Below the pieces are notes generated by a model. It had not been told where the DNA came from and did no database searches. It saw only the letters and a list, made by a program, of their open reading frames with translations. Both the position numbers and the translations under genes were made by a program. DNA of 49,229 nt, from the NCBI RefSeq assembly GCF_003049665.1, contig NZ_PYWM01000032.1, forward strand, positions 1 to 49,229. Reading direction: 5' to 3'. Within the stretch, counting starts at the first letter, position 1, and each line of letters opens with the position of its first letter. Source of the stretch: Lysinibacillus mangiferihumi. Lineage in GTDB: Bacteria; Bacillota; Bacilli; Bacillales_A; Planococcaceae. Positions 8,890 to 18,847 of the stretch are shown one piece after another.

Positions 8890-10278
8890 ATGAATTTTAC
8901 GCCACAAGATGTTGAAAATATGATTACAGAGCAGCGCCAGTTTTATTTTTCTCGCGCTACAAAAGATGTAAAGTTTCGCAAACAACAATTATTGAAACTA
9001 AAAAAATCTATTTTAAAGTATGAAAAAGAAATTTTGAATGCGTTGTATTTAGACTTAAGAAAAAGCGAGTTTGAGGCATATGCAACAGAAATAGGTATTG
9101 TCCTTGAAAGTATTTCTTATATGGTGAAAAATCTGGAAGAATGGATGAAGCCTGAAACAGTTAAAACACCGATTCAACTTCAAATGGGAAAAAGTTTTAT
9201 TGTTCGAGAGCCCTATGGCGTCACATTAATTATCGGGCCTTTTAATTATCCATTTCAGCTAGTTATAGAGCCTCTCATTGGCGCAATTATTGGCGGCAAT
9301 ACGGCTATTGTAAAACCATCGGAAACGTCTGTGCATACCGCCAATATTGTGAAGAAAATAATTGAAGAAACATTCGAGCCTTCCTATATTCGTGTTGTAG
9401 AAGGAGAAAAGGACGAAGTGAATGCACTGATTCACGCTTCATTTGACTATATATTCTTTACTGGCAGTGTAGCTGTCGGTAAAGTAGTGGCAAAAGCCGC
9501 AGCTGAACGATTAACGCCGATTGCGCTTGAACTTGGTGGCAAAAGCCCAGCAATTGTTGACCAAACGGCTAATTTGGAAGTGGCTGCTAAACGTATAGCA
9601 TGGGGGAAATTCACAAATACTGGTCAAACCTGTGTAGCGCCAGACTATTTACTTGTCCATAAAGACGTTTATGATCGATTTATGAAGTTGTTAAAGGATA
9701 CGATTCGTTCTTTCTACGGAAAAAATGCACTCAAAAGCCCTGATTACGGTCGCATTGTGAATTTAAGACAATTTGATCGACTTCAACAAATTTTAGTAGA
9801 GGAACGAGACACAATTACATATGGTGGTCGAACAGACCGTGATGACTTATATATTGAGCCAACCATTATTGAATATGTAAAGTGGTCAAGTCCGTCAATG
9901 CAAGATGAGCTTTTTGGACCGATTTTGCCTGTTATGGTATATGATGATTTGCGTCTTGCTATTCATCAAATTCGTCAACTTCCTAAGCCTTTAGCGGCAT
10001 ATTTTTTCTCGGAACATGAAAAAGCTATTCAATACTTTTTAGAAGAACTGCCATTTGGTGGAGGCTGTATAAATGATACGGTAACCCATGTAGGAAATCA
10101 GCATTTGCCATTTGGAGGGGTTGGTCCTTCGGGGGTGAATGCGTATCATGGCAAGGCTAGTTTTGAAAATTTTACACATCCAAAATCAATATTAAAAAAA
10201 TCTTCAAAGCTCGAAACGAATGTTCTTTTTCCGCCATATAGACAAAAGGTTAAGCTTATTCGTACGATTATGAAGTAA
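8890..10278 (+). CDS. Aldehyde dehydrogenase, class 3 / YwdH-like
   Basis: A 462-aa NAD(P)-dependent aldehyde dehydrogenase oxidising aldehydes to acids. The length and lack of an N-terminal extension match the class 3 (fatty-aldehyde) group that includes B. subtilis YwdH. Seen are the IIGPFNYPFQL substrate/cofactor segment, FTGSVAVGK cofactor loop, general-base Glu214 (LELGGKSP), catalytic Cys248 (GQTCVAPDY) and the C-terminal GGVGPSG. The ATG at 8890 has AAGGGGTG 7 bases upstream. It is monocistronic between a gene-poor region and a convergent kinase gene with which it shares a terminator. The substrate is not evident from context. Confidence 0.93.
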   Translation: MNFTPQDVENMITEQRQFYFSRATKDVKFRKQQLLKLKKSILKYEKEILNALYLDLRKSEFEAYATEIGIVLESISYMVKNLEEWMKPETVKTPIQLQMGKSFIVREPYGVTLIIGPFNYPFQLVIEPLIGAIIGGNTAIVKPSETSVHTANIVKKIIEETFEPSYIRVVEGEKDEVNALIHASFDYIFFTGSVAVGKVVAKAAAERLTPIALELGGKSPAIVDQTANLEVAAKRIAWGKFTNTGQTCVAPDYLLVHKDVYDRFMKLLKDTIRSFYGKNALKSPDYGRIVNLRQFDRLQQILVEERDTITYGGRTDRDDLYIEPTIIEYVKWSSPSMQDELFGPILPVMVYDDLRLAIHQIRQLPKPLAAYFFSEHEKAIQYFLEELPFGGGCINDTVTHVGNQHLPFGGVGPSGVNAYHGKASFENFTHPKSILKKSSKLETNVLFPPYRQKVKLIRTIMK

Positions 10279-10322
10279 AAAAGTAGGGGGTGTCTATCGA
10301 CTTTAGACACCTCCTACTTTTT
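10277..10322. terminator. Bidirectional terminator between aldehyde dehydrogenase and kinase genes
   Basis: AAAAAGTAGG-rich stem with TGTCTA/TAGACA closing around a short loop, with A-run on the left and T-run on the right. It lies exactly between the convergent stop codons at 10278 and 10321. Confidence 0.88.
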
Positions 10323-11907
10323 AGTTTTCTGCTTGTGGCAGTTTTATTTTAATCGTTGTTCCACAGTTAATTTTGCTTTCAATTGCAATGGTTCCACCAT
10401 GTTCCTGAATAATCTTGTTTGTAATGAGCATACCAAGCCCAGTTCCTGTGGATTTGGTAGTATAAAAGGGCTCATATATACGTTTAATCAATGCCTCTGA
10501 CATCCCAACTCCATTATCTGTAATCGTCACCATATTCAAACCTTCAGCATCTTTGGCAATGTAAATTATAATTTCTCCATTTGCTGTATGTGCCTCAATC
10601 GCTTCAATGGCATTTTTAATAATATTAATGAATACTTGTTTAAGCTGATTTTCATTAGCAAGGATTCGATTATTATCACTGACGATATGCATTGAAAAAG
10701 TGATGTTATGTTTTTGAAATTCAAGGTGAAACAATTGGCTAATGTTATTGATGACTTCATCAATTGATACAACTTTTAATTGTTCGACATGAGGTTTTGA
10801 CAGCACTAAAAATTCGCCAATAATTAAGTTAATCCGCTCGATTTCAGATTGAATGATTTCCGTATACGCGTAACATGTGGAGTCTTTTTCCGTACTCATC
10901 ATTTGTACAAAACCAGAGATAACGGCCATAGGATTGCGGATTTCATGCGCCACCCCCGCAGCGATTTCACCTGCCAATTTTAGCTTTTCTGATTGTAATA
11001 AAAGTTGTTCATTGACCTTTTTGTAAGATATATCACGTGAAATAGCAGAGACCGCAATCATTTTGTTTGTACGATCATAAATAGGTGAAAGTGAAATTTC
11101 TACATCAAAAACCGTACCATCTTTTCGCATATCCTGTGTTTCTATCAGCTTAAAGCTTTTTCCTTCTAATAAACTTGCATAGCGTTGTTCCGCCTCTAAA
11201 ACATTTTCTGGAGGAACGAGTGGGATGGCTTTGCCAACACATTCTGCTCTTGTCCAACCGTATACTTCTTCAAAGGCAGGGTTTACATCGATAATACGAT
11301 TATCTAAACTAAAAACCGCGATGCAATCATTTGCATGCTGAAAAAATAAATGCAAATAGGCTTCTTGTGACAGCAACTCTTGTTTTTGTTGAGAGTTTAT
11401 TTCATTGAGTCGATACCAAAAGTGTTGTAAATGTCGAGATTGAATCCAGCCGATAATTGTAAGTAGCACTATAACGAAAACAAAGGTTTCAATATACTGA
11501 AAATGCCCAATGGAATCAGTAGAAATACGGTGATAACAAGATAGCGCTATAATTTCCAGTAAAGAAATAATACTAATAAGGGTATTTAGTTTTATCGATT
11601 GATAAATCGTTATTAATAATATAAAGAAAATAAAGCATATAAAATTAGGTAAGGAAAAGCTAACAATATTAAGATATAGGATAGCCATATTCCCTGATAT
11701 AATGATTACCCACTGCATTGCTACTGGTTTAATGTTAAAAACTTTTCCTGCTAATAACGGTAGAAACAAAATGAACATTATACCAATTAGTACCTCGAGG
11801 CTACTATAAATATTGAGCATAATGAGCACGCTATAGGCAAAAATCGCTGTCACATAAAATAGCAAAACAATTTCATTACGCATACGTAATAATTCCATTT
11901 GTTGCAA
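10321..11907 (-). CDS. Orphan membrane PAS sensor histidine kinase (sporulation-kinase type)
   Basis: A 528-aa kinase. About six hydrophobic segments fill the N-terminal 170 residues, then a PAS domain (about 190-300), a HisKA domain with phospho-acceptor His321 (VAHEIRNPMAVISGF), and a HATPase domain (NIIKNAIEA, DNGVGM, TGTGLGM). The most likely start is TTG at 11907, which has GAGGTG 6 bases upstream; the upstream ATG at 11946 has no site. There is no response-regulator gene nearby. Orphan kinases with this HisKA signature in Bacillales usually feed the Spo0F phosphorelay (KinA-KinE); that role is inference. Confidence 0.88.
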   Translation of the reverse strand: MQQMELLRMRNEIVLLFYVTAIFAYSVLIMLNIYSSLEVLIGIMFILFLPLLAGKVFNIKPVAMQWVIIISGNMAILYLNIVSFSLPNFICFIFFILLITIYQSIKLNTLISIISLLEIIALSCYHRISTDSIGHFQYIETFVFVIVLLTIIGWIQSRHLQHFWYRLNEINSQQKQELLSQEAYLHLFFQHANDCIAVFSLDNRIIDVNPAFEEVYGWTRAECVGKAIPLVPPENVLEAEQRYASLLEGKSFKLIETQDMRKDGTVFDVEISLSPIYDRTNKMIAVSAISRDISYKKVNEQLLLQSEKLKLAGEIAAGVAHEIRNPMAVISGFVQMMSTEKDSTCYAYTEIIQSEIERINLIIGEFLVLSKPHVEQLKVVSIDEVINNISQLFHLEFQKHNITFSMHIVSDNNRILANENQLKQVFINIIKNAIEAIEAHTANGEIIIYIAKDAEGLNMVTITDNGVGMSEALIKRIYEPFYTTKSTGTGLGMLITNKIIQEHGGTIAIESKINCGTTIKIKLPQAEN

Positions 11908-12012
11908 ATTTAGCACCTCAATTTTTAGGATATTCTCATAATACATGATTCATTGTTGTCGATAAATGCCGATTTTTGATAAGATAGGGAAAATTCAGCT
12001 TGATTTTTTGAA

Positions 12013-12026
12013 TGATAGCGTTTTCA
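12013..12026. promoter_or_regulatory. Possible cre (CcpA) site
   Basis: TGATAGCGTTTTCA matches the catabolite-responsive element consensus TGWAARCGYTWWCA with one mismatch. It is in the divergent region between the kinase (start 11907) and murE (start 12177). Sites of this quality also occur by chance in AT-rich genomes. Confidence 0.3.
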
Positions 12027-12176
12027 TTTTAAAAACGTTACAGGAGGCATTTCATTTCTAGGCGAATAAGTAGTAAAATAAATTCATTAGATTAGTGGGG
12101 GTATTCATATTGTTATTTTTTGTCGAAAAAACAAGAAATAATGAATGAGTGTTGAGATTGATTGGAGGACTATGAA

Positions 12177-13643
12177 ATGTATGCAGAGGAATTGTTAAGT
12201 GCATTACCTTTGAAAAAAATAATTGGCGTGTTACCAGACCAAGTGACGGATATTGTGATTGATTCTCGAAGTGTGCAGCCGAACAGCATGTTTGTTTGTA
12301 TTAAAGGTTACACAGTAGATGGCCATAATTATGCACAAAAAGCTGTTGAGGGTGGTGCAACAATTGTTGTTACGGAACGTGAACTACCATTAGCAGACGC
12401 AATTGCACAAGTTATTGTCAAGGATACAGATCGTGCAGTCGGTTTGTTGGCTGCTAAGTTTTTTGACTATCCTTCAAAGGATATGACAATGATTGGTGTA
12501 ACAGGGACAAATGGTAAAACATCTGTAACAGGTATTATTCAAAATATTATGCACGGCATGGGCGAGAAATCTGCACTATCAGGTACTATAGGCTTTAATT
12601 TAAATGGTATTTTATATGAATCTGCAAATACTACGAGCGATGCATTATCGACACAGCAAATGATTTTTCGTGCGAAAATGGAAGGCTGTCGTTTAATGAC
12701 AATGGAGGTATCATCGCATGGATTAGCACTTGGCCGTTTGGCAGGTGTCGATTATGATGTTGCTATTTTTACAAATCTTACACATGATCATCTTGATTTC
12801 CATGGTACGATGGAGGAATATGGGAATGCAAAAGGCTTATTATTCTCTCAACTTGGACAAGATTTAGAAAAAAATAAATTCGTGGTGCTCAATGCTGATG
12901 ATGCTTGGTCAGAACGCTATGCTGCAATGACGCCATTCCCAGTATGGACATACGGATTAAACAATGAGACAGCAGATTTTCGTGCCGTGAACTGTGAATA
13001 TCATGATTACATGACTTCATTTGATGTCATTATGCCTGAAGGGATCTTCCCTGTTAAAATGCATTTATTAGGTGAGTTCAATATTTATAATGTTCTTGCT
13101 GCGATGGTTGCTTTTTATGGTAGAGGCTATTCAATGGATACGATTATTGAACAAATAGAGCAACTACCGCCAGTTAAAGGACGTATGGAAAAAGTATGCT
13201 CTGATTTACCTGTACAAATTTTTGTCGATTATGCACACACACCGGATGCGATTGAAAAGGCTATTGCAGCAGCTACGCCTTATAAAAAAGGTAAGCTTAT
13301 TTTCTTAGTTGGTACAGGTGGTAATCGCGATAAATCAAAACGCCCTGCAATGGCTGAAAAGGCATCAGCAGCAGATTATGTGATTTTAACGACAGATGAT
13401 CCACGTTATGAGGATTACGATAGTATAACAGGTGATCTTGCAAAAGGAATGTTGCATAAAAATTATGCATGTATTGGAGACAGAGCAGAAGCAGTGCGAC
13501 ATGCAATAGAAGTAGCTGAACCTGGGGATATGATTATTTTTGCTGGTAAAGGCCATGAAGATTATCAAATTATCGAAAATACGAAATATCCACATAGTGA
13601 TGCTGAAATTGCGATTAAGGCTGGACAATTGAAATTTGTGTAA
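12177..13643 (+). CDS. murE: UDP-N-acetylmuramyl-tripeptide synthetase MurE
   Basis: A 488-aa Mur ligase adding the third stem-peptide residue (meso-DAP or L-Lys) to UDP-MurNAc-L-Ala-D-Glu. It has the N-terminal UDP-binding domain (DSRSVQPNSMFVCIKG), the ATP loop GVTGTNGKTS, the TNLTHDHLDFHGT central motif and a C-terminal domain with GKGHEDYQI. The amino-acid recognition motif reads Asp407-Asp408-Pro-Arg410, where DAP enzymes have DNPR and lysine enzymes typically DNPA. The ATG at 12177 has GGAGGA 7 bases upstream. The gene stands alone, outside a division/cell-wall cluster, and has its own terminator, suggesting separate control. See findings for the specificity question. Confidence 0.94.
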   Translation: MYAEELLSALPLKKIIGVLPDQVTDIVIDSRSVQPNSMFVCIKGYTVDGHNYAQKAVEGGATIVVTERELPLADAIAQVIVKDTDRAVGLLAAKFFDYPSKDMTMIGVTGTNGKTSVTGIIQNIMHGMGEKSALSGTIGFNLNGILYESANTTSDALSTQQMIFRAKMEGCRLMTMEVSSHGLALGRLAGVDYDVAIFTNLTHDHLDFHGTMEEYGNAKGLLFSQLGQDLEKNKFVVLNADDAWSERYAAMTPFPVWTYGLNNETADFRAVNCEYHDYMTSFDVIMPEGIFPVKMHLLGEFNIYNVLAAMVAFYGRGYSMDTIIEQIEQLPPVKGRMEKVCSDLPVQIFVDYAHTPDAIEKAIAAATPYKKGKLIFLVGTGGNRDKSKRPAMAEKASAADYVILTTDDPRYEDYDSITGDLAKGMLHKNYACIGDRAEAVRHAIEVAEPGDMIIFAGKGHEDYQIIENTKYPHSDAEIAIKAGQLKFV

Positions 13644-13708
13644 ATTTACAATGGAACTTAGCTCAGTGCGACAACATTATGCTAATTTTTTATAGCAATT
13701 CATTTATG

Positions 13709-13745
13709 GAAAACCTTTTAGCTGTGACTAAAGGGTTTTCTTTTT
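13709..13745 (+). terminator. Terminator after murE
   Basis: GAAAACCTTTTAG pairs with CTAAAGGGTTTTC around CTGTGA, followed by TTTTT. Confidence 0.9.
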
Positions 13746-13825
13746 GGGGAATTCATGTAAAAAGGTTGTACGAAAGGCAAGACTTCTTTTATTATTAGTA
13801 GGTATGAAAAAAGGAGAATGAAGAG

Positions 13826-15403
13826 ATGACTTCAAATTTAGAAAAAGATATATTAGCACGACGTACGTTCGCCATTATCAGTCACCCGGATGCTGGGAAA
13901 ACGACGATAACGGAAAAGCTTTTACTTTTTGGCGGTGCAATTCGTGACGCTGGTACGGTAAAAGGTAAGAAAACAGGGAAATTTGCCACATCAGACTGGA
14001 TGGAAATCGAAAAGCAACGTGGGATTTCGGTAACATCTTCTGTTATGCAGTTTGACTATAGTGGTTCACGCATCAATATTTTGGACACTCCAGGGCACCA
14101 AGATTTCTCAGAAGATACGTATCGTACATTAATGGCAGTAGATAGTGCTGTCATGGTTGTAGATGCCGCTAAAGGTATTGAGGCGCAGACGTTAAAACTA
14201 TTTAAAGTTTGTAAAATGCGTGGTATTCCTATATTTACATTTATTAACAAACTGGACCGTCAAGGGAAAGAGCCATTAGAGCTAATTGAAGAGCTTGAAG
14301 AGGTACTTGGTATTCATGCGTACCCTATGAACTGGCCAATTGGTATGGGGAAAGAGTTCCTTGGTATTTATGACCGTTATAACAACCGTATTGAGCAATT
14401 CCGTACAGAAGAGGAGGAGCGTTTCTTACCAATCGATGAAAATGGCGAGTTAGCAATTGACCATCCGATGAAAGTAACGTCTTATTACTCACAAGCGATG
14501 GATGACATTATGCTTCTTAATGAAGCAGGAAATGCTTATTCAGAGGAAAAAATCCGTCGTGGCGAATTAACACCCGTGTTCTTTGGTTCGGCTTTAACAA
14601 ACTTTGGGGTGCAGACATTCCTTGAAACTTATTTACAATTTGCTCCAACTCCTCAACCTCGTATTACAGAAGATGAGCAGTATATTGATCCAGTGGAGCA
14701 TCCAGAGTTTTCAGGCTTTATTTTTAAAATTCAAGCGAATATGAATCCTGCACACCGTGACCGTATTGCCTTTGTACGTATCGTATCGGGTAAATTTGAG
14801 CGTGGTATGAATATGACATTATCTCGTACAGGTAAATCGTTTAAAGTGACACAGTCTACACAGTTTCTTGCTGACGACCGTGAAACAGTTGATGAAGCGG
14901 TAGCTGGAGATATTATTGGTTTATATGATACAGGGACATATCAAATTGGTGATACAGTCGTCGGTGGCAAGAAAACATTCCAATTTGAAAAATTGCCGCA
15001 GTTCACGCCAGAGTTGTTTGTTCGTGTGACAGCGAAAAACGTCATGAAATCTAAGCAATTCCATAAAGGGATATTGCAATTAGTGCAAGAAGGTGCCATT
15101 CAATATTACAAAACGCTTCACACTGAAGACGTTATTCTAGGTGCAGTTGGTCAATTACAATTTGAAGTATTTGAACACCGCATGAAAAATGAATACAATG
15201 TTGAAGTGAAAATGGAGCCAATTGGTTCGAAAATGGCGCGTTGGATTGAAAATGAAGAAGATGTCAAAGAGTCAATGTCTTCAAGTCGTTCAATGCTTGT
15301 TAAAGACCGCTTTGACAATCTTGTTTTCCTATTTGAAAATGAGTTTGCTATGCGCTGGTTCGCAGATAAAAACGAAAACATCAAATTATATAGCCTGCTA
15401 TAA
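13826..15403 (+). CDS. prfC: Peptide chain release factor 3 (RF3)
   Basis: A 525-aa translational GTPase that removes RF1/RF2 from the ribosome after termination. Full length (E. coli RF3 is 529 aa). G motifs: SHPDAGKTT (G1), QRGISVTSS (G2), DTPGHQDF (G3) and NKLD (G4). Domain 2 and the RF3-specific C-terminal domain ([20 protein letters not shown]) follow. The ATG at 13826 has AAAAAGGAG about 11 bases upstream. It is a single gene between two terminators. The RF3-type C-terminus and the absence of EF-G domains IV-V distinguish it from EF-G and tetracycline-protection proteins. Confidence 0.97.
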   Translation: MTSNLEKDILARRTFAIISHPDAGKTTITEKLLLFGGAIRDAGTVKGKKTGKFATSDWMEIEKQRGISVTSSVMQFDYSGSRINILDTPGHQDFSEDTYRTLMAVDSAVMVVDAAKGIEAQTLKLFKVCKMRGIPIFTFINKLDRQGKEPLELIEELEEVLGIHAYPMNWPIGMGKEFLGIYDRYNNRIEQFRTEEEERFLPIDENGELAIDHPMKVTSYYSQAMDDIMLLNEAGNAYSEEKIRRGELTPVFFGSALTNFGVQTFLETYLQFAPTPQPRITEDEQYIDPVEHPEFSGFIFKIQANMNPAHRDRIAFVRIVSGKFERGMNMTLSRTGKSFKVTQSTQFLADDRETVDEAVAGDIIGLYDTGTYQIGDTVVGGKKTFQFEKLPQFTPELFVRVTAKNVMKSKQFHKGILQLVQEGAIQYYKTLHTEDVILGAVGQLQFEVFEHRMKNEYNVEVKMEPIGSKMARWIENEEDVKESMSSSRSMLVKDRFDNLVFLFENEFAMRWFADKNENIKLYSLL

Positions 15404-15409
15404 AAAGAA

Positions 15410-15444
15410 ACACGAATCGACAGATGATCGATTCGTGTTTTTTT
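15410..15444 (+). terminator. Terminator after prfC
   Basis: ACACGAATCGA and TCGATTCGTGT form a perfect 11-bp stem with a 7-base loop, followed by TTTTTT. Confidence 0.93.
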
Positions 15445-15549
15445 ACAAGGAAAATAAGAGATTGGTGTAGAATATATACAATATAAGGAATCGTTTAGTG
15501 AATAAGAGCTGACTTCACATTCCTTTTGCTTGGCAAGAAAACTAATTCA

Positions 15550-15665
15550 ATGGAGCGAAAGGTGGCGACTCCTGCGGGAAAAGCAAGCAAACCGAGACCC
15601 TGGACTGAGCGTAGCGAAGGAAGCGGCTCGGTGCTTGCCCGCGGAAAGCGCCACCTGTAGCGCAA
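15550..15665. repeat. Bacillales-type long imperfect palindrome (dispersed intergenic repeat)
   Basis: About 115 bp, much more GC-rich than its surroundings. It starts TGGAGCGAAAGGTGGCGACT, and its right end (GCGGAAAGCGCCACCTGTAG, then CGCAATATTG) is the approximate complement, so the RNA or single strand would fold into a long hairpin. Sequences of this pattern (CTCCTGCGGGAAAAGC...CCCGCGGAAAGCG) are familiar from many Bacillales genomes. It fills most of the 370-base gap between prfC and the RND gene; nothing else was seen there. Confidence 0.75.
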
Positions 15666-15773
15666 TATTGCAATGACAATAATGAAATTGTTTCAATATA
15701 ATGTATAACTTTATAAAAAAACTCCCTTTTCGGCTATCATAGGAAAGAAGAGAAAGAAAAGGAGTATAAACAC

Positions 15774-18700
15774 ATGAACATTAGCAACTTTTCAATTAAA
15801 AGACCTGTTTTTACGCTTGTTACAATGCTACTCGTTATTATTTTAGGTGGCGTATCGTTGTTAAAAATCCCGATTACGTTAATTCCTGAATTAAATCCCC
15901 CTATTGGTGTCGTGGTGACGTCATATCCTGGGGCGAGTTCAACGGAAGTAAATGAAAAGGTAACAAAACCTTTAGAGGCGGCATTGGCCACCTTGCCAGG
16001 CATAAAAAAACTACAATCTACTTCGCAGGAAGGTTCAAATTTAATTGTGCTAGAGTTTAATTGGACGACGAATATTGAGGATGTTCAATTGGATATTTTG
16101 CAACGTATAGATATGACACCTTTACCAAACGATGCACAAAAGCCAAATTTTTTGAAATTTGACCCGTCACAGTTTCCAATTATTCAACTTTCTTTACGCG
16201 CAGAAAATGACCAAGTGGATGTACGAGTATTAGCAGAATCACTGGAAAAAGAGCTTCGTCGTACAGAAGGGGTTGCAAGTGTCAATGTTTCTGGCAAATT
16301 GGTAGAAGAAGTACAAGTAACATTGGATGAATCAAAACTAATAGCAAAGGGCTTAACCCAAGCAGATATTATTCAAATAATTCAAACGAATAATGTTTCA
16401 CTTCCTGGAGAGCCAGTATTAACTGCAGATGACAAAATGTTGACGACCAGGATTATTAGTACGTTAACTACACCACAAGATATTGCAGATTTAATCGTAT
16501 CCGTCAATCCTATAGATGGTCAAACATTAACGGTAGGAGATGTAGCAACGGTCGAGCGCACAGAGCAAAAAGCAATAACAGAAACGCGTGCTAATGATCA
16601 TCCGGCTGTGCTAATGTCCGTTTTGCAAGAATCTGGCGCTAATACTGCTGAAGTATCTAAAGCCTTTCAACAAGCTTTAAATGATTTACTAGCGAAGGAG
16701 CAATACAAAGGTGTAACAGCAGACATACTAGTCGATCAAGGGAATTATGTAGATTTAGCAATAAGTAATATCGGTTCTTCATTACTGCTAGGTGGCTTAT
16801 TCGCAATGCTTGTGTTATTTGTCTTTTTACGCGGTGTGAAAAGTCCAATTATTATTGGGATTGCCATTCCGTACTCGGTCATTGTCACATTTGTGCTAAT
16901 GTATTTTGCTGATTTTACGCTCAACATCATGACCTTAGGTGCATTAGCATTAGGTATTGGGATGCTTGTCGACAATGCCATCGTAGTAATAGAGAATATT
17001 GAACGGCATTTAGGGCTTGGCAAAGAACCGATCGAAGCAGCAAAACAAGGAACAAAGGAAGTAGCACTAGCTATAACAGCATCTACATTAACAACGATTG
17101 CTGTGTTTATTCCAGTCATGTTTATTGAAGGCTTAATTGGGCAAATATTTACGGAATTTGCACTTACCATTTCCTTTAGTTTAATTGCCTCATTGTCAGT
17201 GGCATTAACCGTTGTACCTATGCTGGCAAGTCGTTTGTTAAAAATGAAAGATCATAATATCAATGAAATTCGCAAGACATCTTCGTTTTATAAGCGCTAC
17301 AATGCGTCTATAGTTTGGGTATTGCAGCATCGCTTGTTGGTCATTTTATCGGCAATCGTGCTCTTTGGCTTATCGCTCTTTGGGTTATCGAAAATAGGGA
17401 CAGAATTTTTACCTGCAACAGATGAAGGTTTTGCTTCTATTAGTGTAAATCTTGAGCAAGGGGCTGCGATAACAAAAACAGAAAAGGTAGTCGCAGCCAT
17501 TGAAAGTCGTTTAAAAGAAGAACAAGATGTCGATGTGTATGTTAGCCTAATCGGGGGTACTCAACAGTCTCAATCCCGTGGACAAACAAGTGCAAATCAA
17601 GCAGAAATTTACGTCAAGCTAGTACCACTTGCAGATCGCAAGCGCTCCATTTTTGAGTTTGTAGAAGAAGTGGAAAGGGAACTAAATAATGAGTTAGGGG
17701 AGCAAGCAGAAATTACATTTAATGTTTCTACATCATCTGGTTCAGCTCCAAATACATTGACATTCCGACTAACAGATTCAAATGAACAACGTTTATATGC
17801 ATCAGTTGAGAAAGTACAGCACGAACTAAGTCGTATAGATGCAGTCACAAATGTTTTGACTGATTTAGACGAAACGATACAAGAGATTCAGATAGAGGTG
17901 GATCGTGAAAAAGCGAAGGATTATGGTTTTGTACCGGCTCAAATAGCCCAAACGGTCAATCAAATGACAAAAGGGCAGTTGACAACGCAGATGATTGATG
18001 ATGGTGGAACGGTGTTATCGGTGTATACCGGTTTTGGACAGGCGTTTAATGACAGTATGGACGCTTTAAAGGCAATGAAGCTACGTTCACCTGCAGGACT
18101 ATTTGTTAAGCTTGATGAAATCGCTAACGTATCTATACAAGAAGGACCAGTATCCATTAGACGTTCCGATCAAGCTGCAGCAGTTGCATTTTTCGTTGAT
18201 TATAAAGCCAAGGAGTCATTAGGGGGCATTTCTAAAAAGGTCGATCACGCACTTGAAAAAGCGAATCTGCCTGCTGAAACGCAAGTTGTCTTTAGTGGGG
18301 ATCGAGAGTTATATGATAGTGCAATTGATGACATGCTTTTAGCTGTTGCTCTCGCCGTAGTGCTAGTCTACATTGTGATGGCGGCGCAGTTTGAGTCGTT
18401 TAAATATCCTTTCGTTATTATGTTTACGGTACCACTTATGATTATAGGTGTTGCGATGGCAATGTTTGCGACGAAAACACTGATTGGTGTAACATCTGTT
18501 ATTGGCATTTTAGTACTTGTTGGCATTGTTGTGAATAATGGTATTGTGCTTGTCGATTATATTAATCAGCAAAAGCAGCAGGGCATGCAGGCGTATGATG
18601 CCATTTTACTTGCTACACAAGACCGACTGCGCCCGATTTTAATGACAGCATTAACAACGATATTAGGATTGCTACCACTAGCGCTTGGTATTGGCGAAGG

Positions 18701-18827
18701 TACTGAGATCAATCAGCCGATGGGTATCGCTGTAATAGGTGGTCTGATTACATCGACTTTGCTGACATTATATATTGTGCCAGCTGTGTATAGCTTAATG
18801 GATAAAGAAACTAGAAAATTGCCTTAG
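15774..18827 (+). CDS. RND family exporter, SwrC/HAE1-like
   Basis: A 1017-aa inner-membrane transporter of the resistance-nodulation-division superfamily. It has the usual 12-helix plan: one N-terminal helix, a large extracytoplasmic loop (about 40-330), five helices, a second loop (about 545-830) and the last helices. TM4 carries LVDNAIVVIENIER with one relay Asp (residue 400) followed by Asn, as in Gram-positive SwrC-type proteins rather than the Asp-Asp of AcrB. B. subtilis SwrC exports surfactin and helps swarming; the substrate here is unknown. The ATG at 15774 has AAAAGGAG upstream. No membrane-fusion protein gene is adjacent. It is probably co-transcribed with the SDR gene 20 bases downstream. 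Confidence 0.92.
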   Translation: MNISNFSIKRPVFTLVTMLLVIILGGVSLLKIPITLIPELNPPIGVVVTSYPGASSTEVNEKVTKPLEAALATLPGIKKLQSTSQEGSNLIVLEFNWTTNIEDVQLDILQRIDMTPLPNDAQKPNFLKFDPSQFPIIQLSLRAENDQVDVRVLAESLEKELRRTEGVASVNVSGKLVEEVQVTLDESKLIAKGLTQADIIQIIQTNNVSLPGEPVLTADDKMLTTRIISTLTTPQDIADLIVSVNPIDGQTLTVGDVATVERTEQKAITETRANDHPAVLMSVLQESGANTAEVSKAFQQALNDLLAKEQYKGVTADILVDQGNYVDLAISNIGSSLLLGGLFAMLVLFVFLRGVKSPIIIGIAIPYSVIVTFVLMYFADFTLNIMTLGALALGIGMLVDNAIVVIENIERHLGLGKEPIEAAKQGTKEVALAITASTLTTIAVFIPVMFIEGLIGQIFTEFALTISFSLIASLSVALTVVPMLASRLLKMKDHNINEIRKTSSFYKRYNASIVWVLQHRLLVILSAIVLFGLSLFGLSKIGTEFLPATDEGFASISVNLEQGAAITKTEKVVAAIESRLKEEQDVDVYVSLIGGTQQSQSRGQTSANQAEIYVKLVPLADRKRSIFEFVEEVERELNNELGEQAEITFNVSTSSGSAPNTLTFRLTDSNEQRLYASVEKVQHELSRIDAVTNVLTDLDETIQEIQIEVDREKAKDYGFVPAQIAQTVNQMTKGQLTTQMIDDGGTVLSVYTGFGQAFNDSMDALKAMKLRSPAGLFVKLDEIANVSIQEGPVSIRRSDQAAAVAFFVDYKAKESLGGISKKVDHALEKANLPAETQVVFSGDRELYDSAIDDMLLAVALAVVLVYIVMAAQFESFKYPFVIMFTVPLMIIGVAMAMFATKTLIGVTSVIGILVLVGIVVNNGIVLVDYINQQKQQGMQAYDAILLATQDRLRPILMTALTTILGLLPLALGIGEGTEINQPMGIAVIGGLITSTLLTLYIVPAVYSLMDKETRKLP

Positions 18828-18847
18828 ATACGGGGAGGAAATGGGAG

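Noticed and set aside
12060..12125. SigE/SigG-type sporulation promoter for murE
   Set aside because: CATATTGTT resembles a SigE -10 and GAATA...CATTAGA partly resembles SigG, but no matching partner element at proper spacing was found; too weak to list.
16745..17170. A 141-codon reverse-strand ORF
   Set aside because: Shadow within the transmembrane part of the RND exporter gene.
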